64,000 nucleotides of DNA. It comes from Nesterenkonia sp. LB17 (GTDB lineage Bacteria > Actinomycetota > Actinomycetes > Actinomycetales > Micrococcaceae). This document shows, piece after piece, positions 5,465 through 14,547 of this stretch; position 1 is the first letter of the stretch; every line of letters starts with the position of its first letter. Where the stretch lies: assembly GCF_022565915.1 (NCBI RefSeq), contig NZ_JAJOYX010000002.1:1-64000 (forward strand), written 5' to 3'. The translations under genes and the position numbers were made by a program. The notes below the pieces were generated by a model, which saw only the letters and a program-made list of their open reading frames with translations, was not told the origin of the DNA and made no database searches.

Positions 5465-8341
5465 GTGTCAACTAGTCCCAATAAACTCCTGGTCATCGAC
5501 GGTCACTCCATGGCGTTCAGGGCCTTCTACGCCCTGCCCACCGAGAGCTTCCTGACGGATTCCGGCCAATACACCAATGCGGTGCACGGCTTCACGAACA
5601 TGCTGCTCAAGCTGATCCGTGAGGAGCTGCCCACCCACGTGATCCTCGCCTTCGACCTGGACACGCCCACCTTCCGGCACACCTCCTACGCCGAATACAA
5701 GGGAGGCCGCGCGAAGACCCCCGAGGAGTTCCGCGGCCAGATCGACCTGATCAAGCAGGTCGCCGAGGGGATGAACATCGCCACGGTGACCCTGGAGGGC
5801 TACGAGGCCGATGACATCGTCGCCACCTACGCCACGAAGGCCGACACCGCCGGCTGGGAGACCCTCATCGTCTCCGGCGACCGCGACACCCTGCAGCTCG
5901 TCACTGAACGCACCACCCTGATGTACCCCACCTCGGGACTCTCCAAGGTCGCGATGCTCGACCCCGCCGGGGTGGAGGAGAAGTACCTGGTCCCGCCGCT
6001 GAAGTACCCGGACCTCGCCGCACTGGTGGGGGAGTCCGCGGACAACCTGCCCGGCGTGCCGAAGGTCGGGCCCAAGACGGCGGCGAAGTGGATCACCGAA
6101 TACGGCTCCACCCGCGGGATCATCGAGAACGCCCACCTGATCGGCGGCAAGGCCGGGGAGAACCTGCGGGAGGCACTCGCCGATGTGGAGCGCAACCTGG
6201 AGCTGAACCTGCTGCTCCGCGACCTCGAGCTGCCCGTGGCGCTGGAGGACTCAGAGCTGAAGGTCCCTGACCGCGAGGTGCTGGAGCCGCTCTTCGACGC
6301 GCTGCAGTTCAACCAGATCCGTGAACGGCTCTTCGAGACCTTCGCCGCCCGTTTCCCGGAGACCGTGGTCGCGCCCACCCCCACCGACGCGCTCCCCGCG
6401 GTCACAGTGACCGAACAGGCCGAGGAGATCTCCGCGTTCCTCAAGGCCCACGCCGGAGCCCCGATGGCGATCGCGGTCTGCCTGGACCGCGCCGGTGAAT
6501 CGCTGACCACCAAGCCCAAGCGCGACGAAGCCGCCCGTGTGGCTGAGGCACTCGCCGTCGTGCTGGTGCCCTCGGCTTCCGGGGACGTGGCTGGAGCTGC
6601 TGATGCTGCCAAGACTGCAGAGACCGACGACGACGCCGGGGAGCCTGCCGCCGAGCCGACCGGCATCCCCGCGCTGGCGCTCTCGCTGACCTCGCTCGAC
6701 GCGGCCGCCGACGCAGTCTTCGCCGAGTGGCTGCAGGACCCGGAAGCGCCGAAGCTGGTCCACGACATCAAGGACGCCGGCAAGCGGCTGGCCTGGCGCG
6801 GACTGCGCCTGCGCGGCGCCGTGGAGGACACCCTGATCTCCGGCTACCTGATCCAGCCGGACCGGCGGAACTTCGCCTTCACCGAGCTGGTCACCCAGTA
6901 CCTGGGAGCCTCCACCGACCCGGCCTCCTACCTCGGCGGCCACAGCGAGGACGACGCCGAGGCGTCCGGACCGCAGGGCCCGGACCTGTTCTCCTCTCAG
7001 GACCTGCTGCCCGGGGTGACGGCGGAGGACCTGGACACCGCCGCGCTGCACGGGATGCTGCTGCACCAGCTCTCCCAGGCGCTGGGGGAGCAGCTGGTCG
7101 AGCGCAACGGCGAGAAGCTGCTGCGCGAGATGGAGATCCCGCTGGCCGAGATCCTGCTGCAGATGGAGCTCACCGGCATCGCGGTGAGCCCGGAGAAGCT
7201 GGACGCCCTGGACGCCGAGTTCGCCGCCGCCATCGAGGCCTCCGCGCAGGAGGCCTACGCCGTGGTCGGGCACGAGGTGAAGCTCGGCTCGCCCAAGCAG
7301 CTGCAGACCGTGCTGTTCGAGGAGCTCGAGCTGCCCACCGCCGGGGTGAAGAAGAACAAGACCGGCTACTCCACCGATGTGGAGACGCTGCAGGCGCTGC
7401 TGATCAAGACCCAGAACGACTTCCTGGTGCACCTGATGAACCACCGGGACTCCACCAAGCTGCGCCAGACCGTCACCGGGCTGATGGAGGCCGTCACCGG
7501 GGATGGGCGGATCCACACCACCTATGCGCAGACCGTGGCCGCCACCGGACGGCTCTCTTCGCTGCACCCGAATCTGCAGAACATCCCGGTCCGCACCGCC
7601 GCCGGTCGGAAGATCCGCGACGCCTTCGTGGTCGGCTCCGGCTACGAGACCCTGCTGACCGCCGACTACTCGCAGATCGAGATGCGCATCATGGCGCACC
7701 TCTCCGGGGACCAGGCACTGATCGAGGCGTTCCGCGCCGGGGAGGACCTGCACAACTTCGTCGGCGCCAAAGTCTTCGGGGTCGAGGCTTCGGAGATCAC
7801 CCCGGAGCAGCGCTCCAAGGTCAAGGCGATGAGCTACGGGCTGGCCTACGGGCTTTCGAGCTTCGGGCTGTCCAAGCAGCTGGGCATCGGGGTCGATGAG
7901 GCCCGGAACCTGATGAACGAATACTTCGAACGCTTCGGCGGGGTCCGCGACTACCTGCGCGAAGTGGTCACCCAGGCGAAGCAGGACGGGTTCACCTCCA
8001 CCCTCTTCGGGCGGCGCCGCTACCTTCCGGACCTGAGCAGCGAGAACCGGCAGCTGCGCCAGATGGCCGAACGGGCCGCGCTGAATGCCCCGATCCAGGG
8101 CTCCGCGGCGGACATCATCAAGCAGGCGATGATCGGCGTGGACTCCGCGCTGCGCTCCGAGGGCCTCGAGTCCCGGCTGCTGCTGCAGGTCCACGATGAG
8201 CTCATCTTCGAGGTGGCCTCGGGGGAGCGCGAGGCCCTGGAGAAGCTGGTCACCACCCACATGGGTGCCGCCACCGAGCTCGACGTCCCACTGGATGTGC
8301 ACGTGGGCGTGGGCTCCTCCTGGCACGAGGCCGCACACTAG
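5465..8341 (+). CDS. polA: DNA polymerase I
   Basis: Repair and Okazaki-fragment polymerase of 958 residues, GTG start. The N-terminal third is the 5'-3' flap exonuclease (LLVIDGHSMAFRAFYAL, EGYEADDIVAT, VSGDRDTLQLV, GVPKVGPKTAAKWI). The middle is a 3'-5' exonuclease fold without the acidic DxE motif, so proofreading is probably absent, as in other actinobacterial Pol I. It carries an Ala/Asp/Glu-rich insertion near residues 375-405. The polymerase domain has motif A (DYSQIEMRI, Asp734), the O-helix (RSKVKAMSYGLAYG) and motif C (VHDELIFE, Asp911). It is monocistronic: the next gene converges on it. Confidence 0.98.
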   Translation: MSTSPNKLLVIDGHSMAFRAFYALPTESFLTDSGQYTNAVHGFTNMLLKLIREELPTHVILAFDLDTPTFRHTSYAEYKGGRAKTPEEFRGQIDLIKQVAEGMNIATVTLEGYEADDIVATYATKADTAGWETLIVSGDRDTLQLVTERTTLMYPTSGLSKVAMLDPAGVEEKYLVPPLKYPDLAALVGESADNLPGVPKVGPKTAAKWITEYGSTRGIIENAHLIGGKAGENLREALADVERNLELNLLLRDLELPVALEDSELKVPDREVLEPLFDALQFNQIRERLFETFAARFPETVVAPTPTDALPAVTVTEQAEEISAFLKAHAGAPMAIAVCLDRAGESLTTKPKRDEAARVAEALAVVLVPSASGDVAGAADAAKTAETDDDAGEPAAEPTGIPALALSLTSLDAAADAVFAEWLQDPEAPKLVHDIKDAGKRLAWRGLRLRGAVEDTLISGYLIQPDRRNFAFTELVTQYLGASTDPASYLGGHSEDDAEASGPQGPDLFSSQDLLPGVTAEDLDTAALHGMLLHQLSQALGEQLVERNGEKLLREMEIPLAEILLQMELTGIAVSPEKLDALDAEFAAAIEASAQEAYAVVGHEVKLGSPKQLQTVLFEELELPTAGVKKNKTGYSTDVETLQALLIKTQNDFLVHLMNHRDSTKLRQTVTGLMEAVTGDGRIHTTYAQTVAATGRLSSLHPNLQNIPVRTAAGRKIRDAFVVGSGYETLLTADYSQIEMRIMAHLSGDQALIEAFRAGEDLHNFVGAKVFGVEASEITPEQRSKVKAMSYGLAYGLSSFGLSKQLGIGVDEARNLMNEYFERFGGVRDYLREVVTQAKQDGFTSTLFGRRRYLPDLSSENRQLRQMAERAALNAPIQGSAADIIKQAMIGVDSALRSEGLESRLLLQVHDELIFEVASGEREALEKLVTTHMGAATELDVPLDVHVGVGSSWHEAAH

Positions 8342-8428
8342 GTGTACTGAGTCACGACGTTGGCGACGCCGGCTCGGCAGGAGTCGTTGCGCCACCGGTG
8401 TGGATCCGCTCAGGGGCCGGCGACCTGC

Positions 8429-9139
8429 TCAGCGGCTGAACAGGGCCCCGAGCCCCTGGACGCGAGCCGGGTGGCCGGCCAGGCGGAGCCCCTGCCAGGC
8501 GGTGACCTGGTTGGCCGTGAGCACGGGCACGCCCAGGGCCTCCTCGAGCCGGGGCAGCACGGCGATCGTGTGCAGTGCAGTGTCCGGGATCAGCAGGCAC
8601 TGCGCGCCGGTCAGGTCGGCGGCGCGGGCGGCCTCGAGCACCCACTCGGCGTCCAACAATCCCGCGTCCTCGCCGCTGGGAACGTCGTAGGTGGACAGCG
8701 CGCTCACCGCGATTCCCTCCTGCCCCAGGAATCGCATGAAGTGCGAGGCGACTTCCTCGGGATAGGTCGCGGCCACCGCGACCCTGCTCAGCCCCAGGTG
8801 GTGCACCGCCTCGGCGAAGGCCAGGGAGGTGGAGGAGGACGGGACGCCAGCGGCTTCCTCGATCCATCCGGCCTGCTCCCGGCAGCCATCCCGGCCATAG
8901 ACGAAACTGCCCGAGGTGCACGCCCACATCACGGAGTCGGGGGAGAGCTCGCGGGCCTTCTCGGCGGACGGCACCAGGTTGTTCCGAGATCCGAGAGCCA
9001 GCAGCGCGTCGACATCGTGGTCGGTGCGGCCCTCCCAGGTGTGGATCACCCGGAACGAGGTGTCCGGGATGAGTTGTTCGAGAGCGGGGAACTCGTCCTC
9101 CGCGCTGTATCCGGGGTAGAGGATCGCGAGGGTATGCAT
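8429..9139 (-). CDS. Asp/Glu racemase / maleate isomerase / arylmalonate decarboxylase family protein (1)
   Basis: A 236-residue member of the superfamily that moves protons or carboxyl groups on dicarboxylic substrates through one or two active-site cysteines. The N-lobe cysteine is present (MWACTSGSF, Cys74). The C-lobe position that normally holds the second cysteine reads LLIPDTAL, that is Asp186-Thr187, although Cys181 is nearby. The C-terminal TANQVTAWQGLRLAG is typical of maleate isomerase-like proteins. It is divergent from the DUF3830 gene at 9259 and similar in layout to the paralogue at 12361-13197, which has both cysteines. The ATG at 9139 is chosen over an upstream start in the intergenic region. 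The substrate is unknown. Confidence 0.8.
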   Translation of the reverse strand: MHTLAILYPGYSAEDEFPALEQLIPDTSFRVIHTWEGRTDHDVDALLALGSRNNLVPSAEKARELSPDSVMWACTSGSFVYGRDGCREQAGWIEEAAGVPSSSTSLAFAEAVHHLGLSRVAVAATYPEEVASHFMRFLGQEGIAVSALSTYDVPSGEDAGLLDAEWVLEAARAADLTGAQCLLIPDTALHTIAVLPRLEEALGVPVLTANQVTAWQGLRLAGHPARVQGLGALFSR

Positions 9140-9186
9140 GGTGGTGGAGGCCCTCTCGTGGTGCGTGACTGGTCTCCCCGAAAAAC

Positions 9187-9207
9187 CTACAGGTAGATTG
9201 TAGACAA
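9187..9207. promoter_or_regulatory. Candidate operator between racemase (1) and DUF3830 genes
   Basis: The shared divergent promoter region contains TTGT-AG-ACAA (9198-9207), which fits the TNGT-N(0-3)-ACNA consensus of FadR-subfamily GntR regulators. Immediately left is a second inverted repeat, CTAC-AG-GTAG (9187-9196). No regulator gene is adjacent, so this is a motif-based suggestion. Confidence 0.35.
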
Positions 9208-9258
9208 CCATAGGTCGCCGTTCCGTGGCGCCTGCAGTCCATCGAACGGAGACTGCTG

Positions 9259-9780
9259 ATGACCCGATACCTCACCATCACCTTGGAGAAGCGCGGCGTC
9301 ACCGCCAGGGCGCGCCTGCTCGACGTTGAGGCCCCGCGCACCGCCGAGGCCGTATGGCAGGCCCTGCCCCAGTCCGGACAGGTGTTCCACGGCAAGTTCG
9401 CGCGCAACGAGATCTACGCCCTCGTCCCCGCCTTCGCCGCCGAAGAGCCTGGCCCCGAGAACCAGACGATCACGCCGATCCCGGGGGACCTGTGTTATTT
9501 CACCTTCGAGGGCGTGCTCAACAATCCCGCCTACGGATACGACGCCTCCGCGGGGACCGCTGAGAACCGGTTGTTGATCGATCTCGCCGTCTTCTATGGA
9601 CGCAACAATCTGCTGGTCAACGGTGACGTCGGGTGGGTTCCGGCGAATGTCTTCGCCACGATCGAGGAAGGACTCGACGAGCTCGCCGCCGCGTGCCAGG
9701 ACGTCTGGATGGGCGGTGCCCGAGGGGAGACGCTGAGCTTCGCGCGGGCCGACGCCGACCCGAAACACGGCATGCGCTGA
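9259..9780 (+). CDS. DUF3830 family protein
   Basis: A 173-residue protein resembling DUF3830 (cyclophilin-like fold). The pattern fits: an N-terminal strand, APRTAEAVWQALP, VFHGKFARNEIYA, a PENQTITPIPGDLCYF segment, then a glycine-rich part (FYGRNNLLVNGDVGWVPANVFATI). I recall DUF3830 genes sitting beside Asp/Glu racemase-like and amidohydrolase genes in catabolic clusters, and here one racemase-like gene is divergent and another lies 2.6 kb downstream. The biochemical role of the family is not established. The ATG at 9259 follows ACGGAGACTGCTG, a plausible ribosome binding site. Confidence 0.75.
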   Translation: MTRYLTITLEKRGVTARARLLDVEAPRTAEAVWQALPQSGQVFHGKFARNEIYALVPAFAAEEPGPENQTITPIPGDLCYFTFEGVLNNPAYGYDASAGTAENRLLIDLAVFYGRNNLLVNGDVGWVPANVFATIEEGLDELAAACQDVWMGGARGETLSFARADADPKHGMR

Positions 9781-9847
9781 TCAGGATGGTCACTGTTCAG
9801 AGTTAACACTCCAGGTCGCAGTCGGTACCTGACGTAGCATCTTGACC

Positions 9848-10828
9848 ATGGGCCCCTCCGCCGTCAGCGACTGGCCACCCCAGAGCCGGGCCACCGGCGA
9901 AAACAGGCATGTAGTTCGTTCAGGCACCACTGTTCTACTCGGCAGAAGGGGCTCCACCGTCAAATCTCGTTCTGGAACTGAATCCGTCTTCCAACGAATG
10001 GTCCACATCTCACGGCCGGTGCTGTGGATCAATACCATTGGTCCCGCCGTCCTGGGAATGTGGCTGGCCGGTCACTTGTGGCATTGGGATGCATGGGCGT
10101 TGATCTTGTGGCTGACGCTGCCATTCAACCTGCTCATCTACGGCGTCAATGACATCTTCGATCAAGAAACCGACGCGCTCAATCCGCGTAAGGGGTCTTT
10201 TGAAGGCGCCCGGATTCGCTCTGGTGAGGTCTTCCCGATATGGGTCGCAGTTCTTGTGACCAATCTTCCGTTCCTGACTTACTTCGTGTGGGCGCTTCCC
10301 GGTGATGCACTGCTGTGGATAGGGCTCTACCTGTTGGTGTTCGTCTTCTATTCCGCGCCACCATTACGGTTCAAGGCCCGTCCGTATCTGGATTCGGTCA
10401 GCAACGCCGCCTATGCCCTGCCGATGGTCTTTGTTCCGCTCGCCCTAGGATCCGGTCCGGTCTGGGCCGCTGCTGTGGCGCTCATGGCATGGAGCGCGGC
10501 CAAGCACACTTTCGACGCAGTCCAAGACATCGAGGAAGACGAGGCGGCCGGAATCACCACCACGGCAGTGCGCCTCGGTGTTCGCGGGGTGGTGCTCTGG
10601 AGTGGACTCTGGTGGACGGCAGCTACGATCGGCTTTGCAATGGTCAACGTTCCGGTCGCGCTTGTCAACGCGCTGATCAGCGGTTGGCTGCTCTACATGC
10701 TGTTCCGCTCCCCCCTCAGCACCACCGCCCATGGTTTGTACCGCCACTCCATCGCCTTTCCCTATGTCGCCGGAGCTGTGGCCGGCATTCAACTGGCTGC
10801 GGCGCTGCTGCTGGGGTGGTACCCATGA
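9848..10828 (+). CDS. UbiA-family prenyltransferase, lycopene elongase type
   Basis: A polytopic membrane enzyme of 326 residues with about eight hydrophobic segments. The first Asp-rich motif is YGVNDIFDQETDALNPRKG (Asn101 to Asp109), closely resembling CrtEb/LyeJ lycopene elongases, which add C5 units to lycopene for C45/C50 carotenoids. The second Asp-rich region is DAVQDIEEDEAAG. The stop overlaps the start of the CrtI/CrtD-like gene by ATGA, implying translational coupling and a shared pathway. No crtE, crtB, crtI or crtY genes are in the window. The start is uncertain: the ATG at 9848 lacks a clear ribosome binding site, and the ATG at 9998 (RMVHISRPVLW) is an alternative closer to the conserved region. 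Confidence 0.82.
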   Translation: MGPSAVSDWPPQSRATGENRHVVRSGTTVLLGRRGSTVKSRSGTESVFQRMVHISRPVLWINTIGPAVLGMWLAGHLWHWDAWALILWLTLPFNLLIYGVNDIFDQETDALNPRKGSFEGARIRSGEVFPIWVAVLVTNLPFLTYFVWALPGDALLWIGLYLLVFVFYSAPPLRFKARPYLDSVSNAAYALPMVFVPLALGSGPVWAAAVALMAWSAAKHTFDAVQDIEEDEAAGITTTAVRLGVRGVVLWSGLWWTAATIGFAMVNVPVALVNALISGWLLYMLFRSPLSTTAHGLYRHSIAFPYVAGAVAGIQLAAALLLGWYP

Positions 10829-12264
10829 GCCGTGTCGTGGTGGTCGGTGGCGGAGTGGCGGGCCTGACGGCCGCAGTGCTCTCAGCCTGGGCAGGACACG
10901 CTGTCACGCTTCTGGAAGCTAGCTCGGCACTGGGCGGCAAGAGTCGCCGTATCGAAGTTGGTGGTCAAACCATCGACACCGGCCCTTCGCTGTTCACATT
11001 CCCGGCCGTCTGGCAGGAACTGCTGCGCCGACTGGATGACTCCAGTCAGGATCCATCCTTGGCGGCCGAAGAGACAGCAAGGCTGAATCTGGAGCGGCTT
11101 CCGGAAGTAGGTCGGTACTACTTCCGCGGGCAGGTCTGTTCACTGCCGGTTCCGCCGGGACACCCGTGGCACCCGGCGTGGGAGCGTTTCGCTGCGCTGC
11201 ACGGACCCATCGGGCCGGATGTGACCCGGCTTCTGACCACGGCCGTGCTGGCACGCGATGCACGCCCCTCCCTGGCTCTTCTGGGGCGACTCTACGGGCA
11301 CCGGCTCACTACCCGCAGCTATCTCGACAGCCTCACCTGGCTGCCCGACGGGCTGCGCGAAGTGATCGCCATCCACACACTCAACGCGGGGGTGGGCCCA
11401 TCCCGCACCCCGGCGTTGTATGCCAGCATGCCTGCGGTGATGGCCCAAGACGGGGTGTGGGTGCCGCAGGGCGGCGTCCACGAACTGGTGCGGGCCCTCG
11501 AGCGGCTGGCGCGAGCTGCCGGGGTCGATGTTCGCACCGATGAGGCCGTCCTTGACCTGGAGCGGGGACACGTCAGGACTGCCCAGAACGTATATCGGGC
11601 GGACGCCGTGGTCAGCGGCATGGACGCCGACCGCCTCGAGGGACTGCTGCGTGGGCGCACACCTCGACCGCCGCGGAAGCTCTCCTGCTCAGCGGTCGCC
11701 GTGTACGCCTCGCTCAAGCGTCCCCTCCCGGCGGATATGTCGCGGCACAGCGTGGTTCTGCCCGAGGATCCCACCGCGCTCTACGCGAGTCTGGAGGCTC
11801 AACGCGAGCCGACCCAGACCATGGCGTTTCTCAATCACTACCCAGCCACGGACTCAGGCCCCAATACCGCCGACACACTCGCAGTGCTGCTGACAGCGCC
11901 CTCAAATGGACAGCGCTATGGCCTCAACAGTGCCTTTGTCGACCGAGAACTTCGCCGCGTGTGGACCACGGCTGGGCTGCCCGGAAGTTTCGACACGTGT
12001 ATCGAGGAGAGCACCATCCTGGATCCGAACTATTTCAGTCTCACAGGCGCGTCCGGAGGTGCCCTGTATGGACCGATCCGTCCTTTGTTGATGAGCGGGC
12101 CCCTGCACCGTCCAGCTCACCATGGCCTGAGGCGGCCATGGCTGTGGCGGGTAGGTGCCTCGGTCCATCCGGGCGGAGGATTGCCGGCAGTGATGGGCGG
12201 GGCCATGATCGCGATGGATGGGATGCTTCGCGCACTGCCGCCCGGGCCTGGCGGGCGCAGCTGA
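10825..12264 (+). CDS. FAD-dependent carotenoid desaturase-like oxidoreductase (CrtI/CrtD family)
   Basis: A 479-residue flavoprotein. The N-terminal dinucleotide fold (VVVVGGGVAGLTAAVLSAW, then LLEASSALGGKSRR) and the C-terminal FAD-binding segment (VHPGGGLPAVMGG) are those of phytoene desaturase and CrtD. The middle has the expected DTGPSLFTFPAVW and VPQGGVHELVRAL motifs. Coupling to the elongase-type UbiA gene recalls haloarchaeal bacterioruberin loci, where CrtD introduces a 3,4 double bond after elongation and hydration. CruF is not present, so the product here is uncertain; a C50 carotenoid is the leading guess. The ATG start overlaps the upstream stop by four bases. Confidence 0.82.
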   Translation: MSRVVVVGGGVAGLTAAVLSAWAGHAVTLLEASSALGGKSRRIEVGGQTIDTGPSLFTFPAVWQELLRRLDDSSQDPSLAAEETARLNLERLPEVGRYYFRGQVCSLPVPPGHPWHPAWERFAALHGPIGPDVTRLLTTAVLARDARPSLALLGRLYGHRLTTRSYLDSLTWLPDGLREVIAIHTLNAGVGPSRTPALYASMPAVMAQDGVWVPQGGVHELVRALERLARAAGVDVRTDEAVLDLERGHVRTAQNVYRADAVVSGMDADRLEGLLRGRTPRPPRKLSCSAVAVYASLKRPLPADMSRHSVVLPEDPTALYASLEAQREPTQTMAFLNHYPATDSGPNTADTLAVLLTAPSNGQRYGLNSAFVDRELRRVWTTAGLPGSFDTCIEESTILDPNYFSLTGASGGALYGPIRPLLMSGPLHRPAHHGLRRPWLWRVGASVHPGGGLPAVMGGAMIAMDGMLRALPPGPGGRS

Positions 12265-12360
12265 AACCGACACACAGCTGAGGACGCCACCAAGCCCGGG
12301 ACAGACGAACGTCTCCATCAGACCCAGTTCAGGTGAGTTGTCATTGCGCATAGGAGAAAC

Positions 12361-13197
12361 ATGACACCGGAAGCTCAGGGCCCGCCTCCCCGCGGGGCGC
12401 TTGGCGTCGTCATGCCGTTCGACATGGAGCTCGATGCAGAGCTGTGGCGCTGGCTTCCCGCCGGCGTCGACTTGTCGGTGACCCGGACGCCGTTCTTGGA
12501 TGACGTTGTCACCGTGGAGTTCGCCCGGGAGGTGGCGCAGACGACAGTCGTCACCGAGGGCGTCCGCAGCGTCACAGCCGGTCGCGCGGATGTGGTCGTC
12601 TACGCCTGCGCGTCCGGGAGCTTCGTGCGTGGTCGGGCGGGGCAGGAAGATCTCGTTCGCGCTATGACGGATGCCGGCTCACGTGACGCAGTGACGACCT
12701 CCGGCGCCCTCGTGGAAGCTCTCGGCGCCCTCGGGATCACGCGTGTCTCGACGGCGACGCCCTATGTGCCGGCTTTGTCGCTCCTGATGGAGACATTCCT
12801 CGCTGAGTACGGCGTCACCGTGACCGGTCGCGCTGAGCTCGGGCTCGACAGGCGCATCTGGGAGGTCCCCTACGCGCAGACTGCGGAGCTGATCCGTCGG
12901 GCTGATACGCCCGACGCCGAGGCCGTCGTGGTCAGCTGCACAAATCTTCCTACGTACGACCTCATCGCACAGCTGGAGGTTGAACTGGGAAAGCCCATCA
13001 TCACCGCCAACCAGGCCACCATGTGGGCCGGACTGCGGCGCCTGGGAAAGCTCGCGAACGGCGAGGGGCAGTCGCTGCTGCACATCACGGCCCAAGGCGA
13101 GCAGCGCGGTCTCGGACTCACGGCGCGGCCCCGCATTCGAAACTCCCGCCCGGCCGTGCCCGACTCGACGGAACCGTCGATCCTCCCCAAGACCTGA
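12361..13197 (+). CDS. Asp/Glu racemase / maleate isomerase family protein (2)
   Basis: A 278-residue paralogue of the protein at 8429-9139. Both active-site cysteines are visible: Cys83 in VVYACASGSF and Cys193 in VVVSCTNLPT. The TANQATMWAGLRRLG signature follows. A two-cysteine arrangement fits maleate isomerase or a racemase better than a decarboxylase. AGGAG six bases before the ATG gives a good ribosome binding site. It starts 96 bases after the CrtI/CrtD-like gene on the same strand, so co-transcription is possible, though the metabolic link is not obvious. The last 30 residues are Arg/Pro-rich and unconserved in appearance. Confidence 0.8.
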   Translation: MTPEAQGPPPRGALGVVMPFDMELDAELWRWLPAGVDLSVTRTPFLDDVVTVEFAREVAQTTVVTEGVRSVTAGRADVVVYACASGSFVRGRAGQEDLVRAMTDAGSRDAVTTSGALVEALGALGITRVSTATPYVPALSLLMETFLAEYGVTVTGRAELGLDRRIWEVPYAQTAELIRRADTPDAEAVVVSCTNLPTYDLIAQLEVELGKPIITANQATMWAGLRRLGKLANGEGQSLLHITAQGEQRGLGLTARPRIRNSRPAVPDSTEPSILPKT

Positions 13198-13360
13198 CAG
13201 GCCGCTTGGCAGAGGCCTGGTGTGGTGGTGTCCGGTCATGGGTGGGACTGGGCCGATCCGGTGGATATCTCCTGATGAATCCCTATTCGATACAGCGACC
13301 CCCTGTTATTTCGGCTCAAATGAACATAGGTTGGCATCACCTGAACTCAGAGGAGCTGCC

Positions 13361-14434
13361 GTGAACCTGGACACGATTGAGCGAACTCAGAATGACCTGC
13401 TGATGAGAGTTCGTTCCCGTTTGAACAGCCGGAGCGCTGCGAAGGTGCTCAAGTCGATCGAAGCCGCGAAGGGCCCGCTTCCAGGGCATCTCAGGGCACA
13501 GGCCGATGAGTACGCCGCCGATGTGCTGGGTTCCAAAAGGTATGCCCCGTGGCTCTACATCTACAGCGCGATGGCCGGTGAGTTCCGAGAGGGGTGGATC
13601 CCCGACAACTACTACATGCAGGTGGTCCTTCCTGCGATCGAAGGTCGGTATGGCGACCTTTCTGAGATGCGGTCGATGACAGCGCGCGTCTTTGGGCAGG
13701 AAAAAGAGATTCCCGACCGCGGATACGTGGTCAAGGGCCGGCTGCTCAACGCGTCACTCGAACCGGTCTCGTCGTTGGAGGAGTTCACGGACCTCGTCTT
13801 TGCCGGGGTTGAAAAAGTGGCTTTCAAGGCTGACGCGAGTGATCGCGGCCGAGGCGTGCAGATTCTTGATCGAGACAGGTTCACGCAGATTGCTGCGAAC
13901 CTTCCCGACGGTGTGATTCAGCCCTTCATCGACCAGCATGAGGCCTTTGCTCAGGTCGCGTCCCGCTCGGTCGGGACGCTGCGGATGACAAGTGTCCTCG
14001 AGCCTGACGGGCAGGTCACTGTCAGGGATGCCTACATGCGATTCGGACGAGACACGGATGACCACGTATTTTCAGAGTCGAATATTCGCCTTCTTCTCGA
14101 TACCGCCACAGGCGTGTTCAGCTCGATCGGATACTCGGTGGACTGGCTCGAGATCGACCGGCATCCCGATTCCGGCTTCATCTTCGCAGGCAACGAGGTG
14201 CCGAACTATGCAGCGTGCCTCGAGGCAGTAAAACGGCTGCATCGGCGAATCCCGATGGTCCCGGTGATCGGTTGGGATCTGACTGTTGCTCGCGACGGTT
14301 CCGTCCAAGTGCTTGAGTGGAACAGCGGCCATAACGACATCAAGTTCTCAGAGGCGACGTCGGGGCCGTGCTTCGGGGGGCTGGGTTGGGAGCATCTAGG
14401 CCGGAACGGCGGAGCGACCCAGATCACCGGGTGA
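13361..14434 (+). CDS. Sugar-transfer-associated ATP-grasp protein
   Basis: A 357-residue protein matching the ATP-grasp group often annotated as sugar-transfer associated. After a helical N-terminus (about 1-95), the ATP-grasp fold shows EKVAFKADASDRGRGVQIL (phosphate/adenine-binding region), a DRFTQIAANLPDGVIQPFIDQH segment and the terminal WDLTVARDGSVQVLEWNSGHND metal-binding motif. Such proteins probably ligate a carboxylate to an amine or thiol during cell-surface polymer synthesis, but no substrate is known. Here it is isolated from the EPS locus 13 kb away. The GTG at 13361 has AGAGGAG six bases upstream, which fixes the start; the longer frame would overlap the racemase gene. Confidence 0.78.
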   Translation: MNLDTIERTQNDLLMRVRSRLNSRSAAKVLKSIEAAKGPLPGHLRAQADEYAADVLGSKRYAPWLYIYSAMAGEFREGWIPDNYYMQVVLPAIEGRYGDLSEMRSMTARVFGQEKEIPDRGYVVKGRLLNASLEPVSSLEEFTDLVFAGVEKVAFKADASDRGRGVQILDRDRFTQIAANLPDGVIQPFIDQHEAFAQVASRSVGTLRMTSVLEPDGQVTVRDAYMRFGRDTDDHVFSESNIRLLLDTATGVFSSIGYSVDWLEIDRHPDSGFIFAGNEVPNYAACLEAVKRLHRRIPMVPVIGWDLTVARDGSVQVLEWNSGHNDIKFSEATSGPCFGGLGWEHLGRNGGATQITG

Positions 14435-14547
14435 TCGCGGGCGGCGGCCAGCTGCGGCAGGGAGACCCTGGACCCGCACCGGGTTCCACCGGGCTCTGTG
14501 CACAACCGAGTTCCCCGCCGCCTGGCCCCGGCACCAGCGGACCGATA

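Noticed and set aside
6251-8395. 714-codon open frame antisense to polA
   Set aside because: GC-skewed shadow; polA has complete catalytic motifs.
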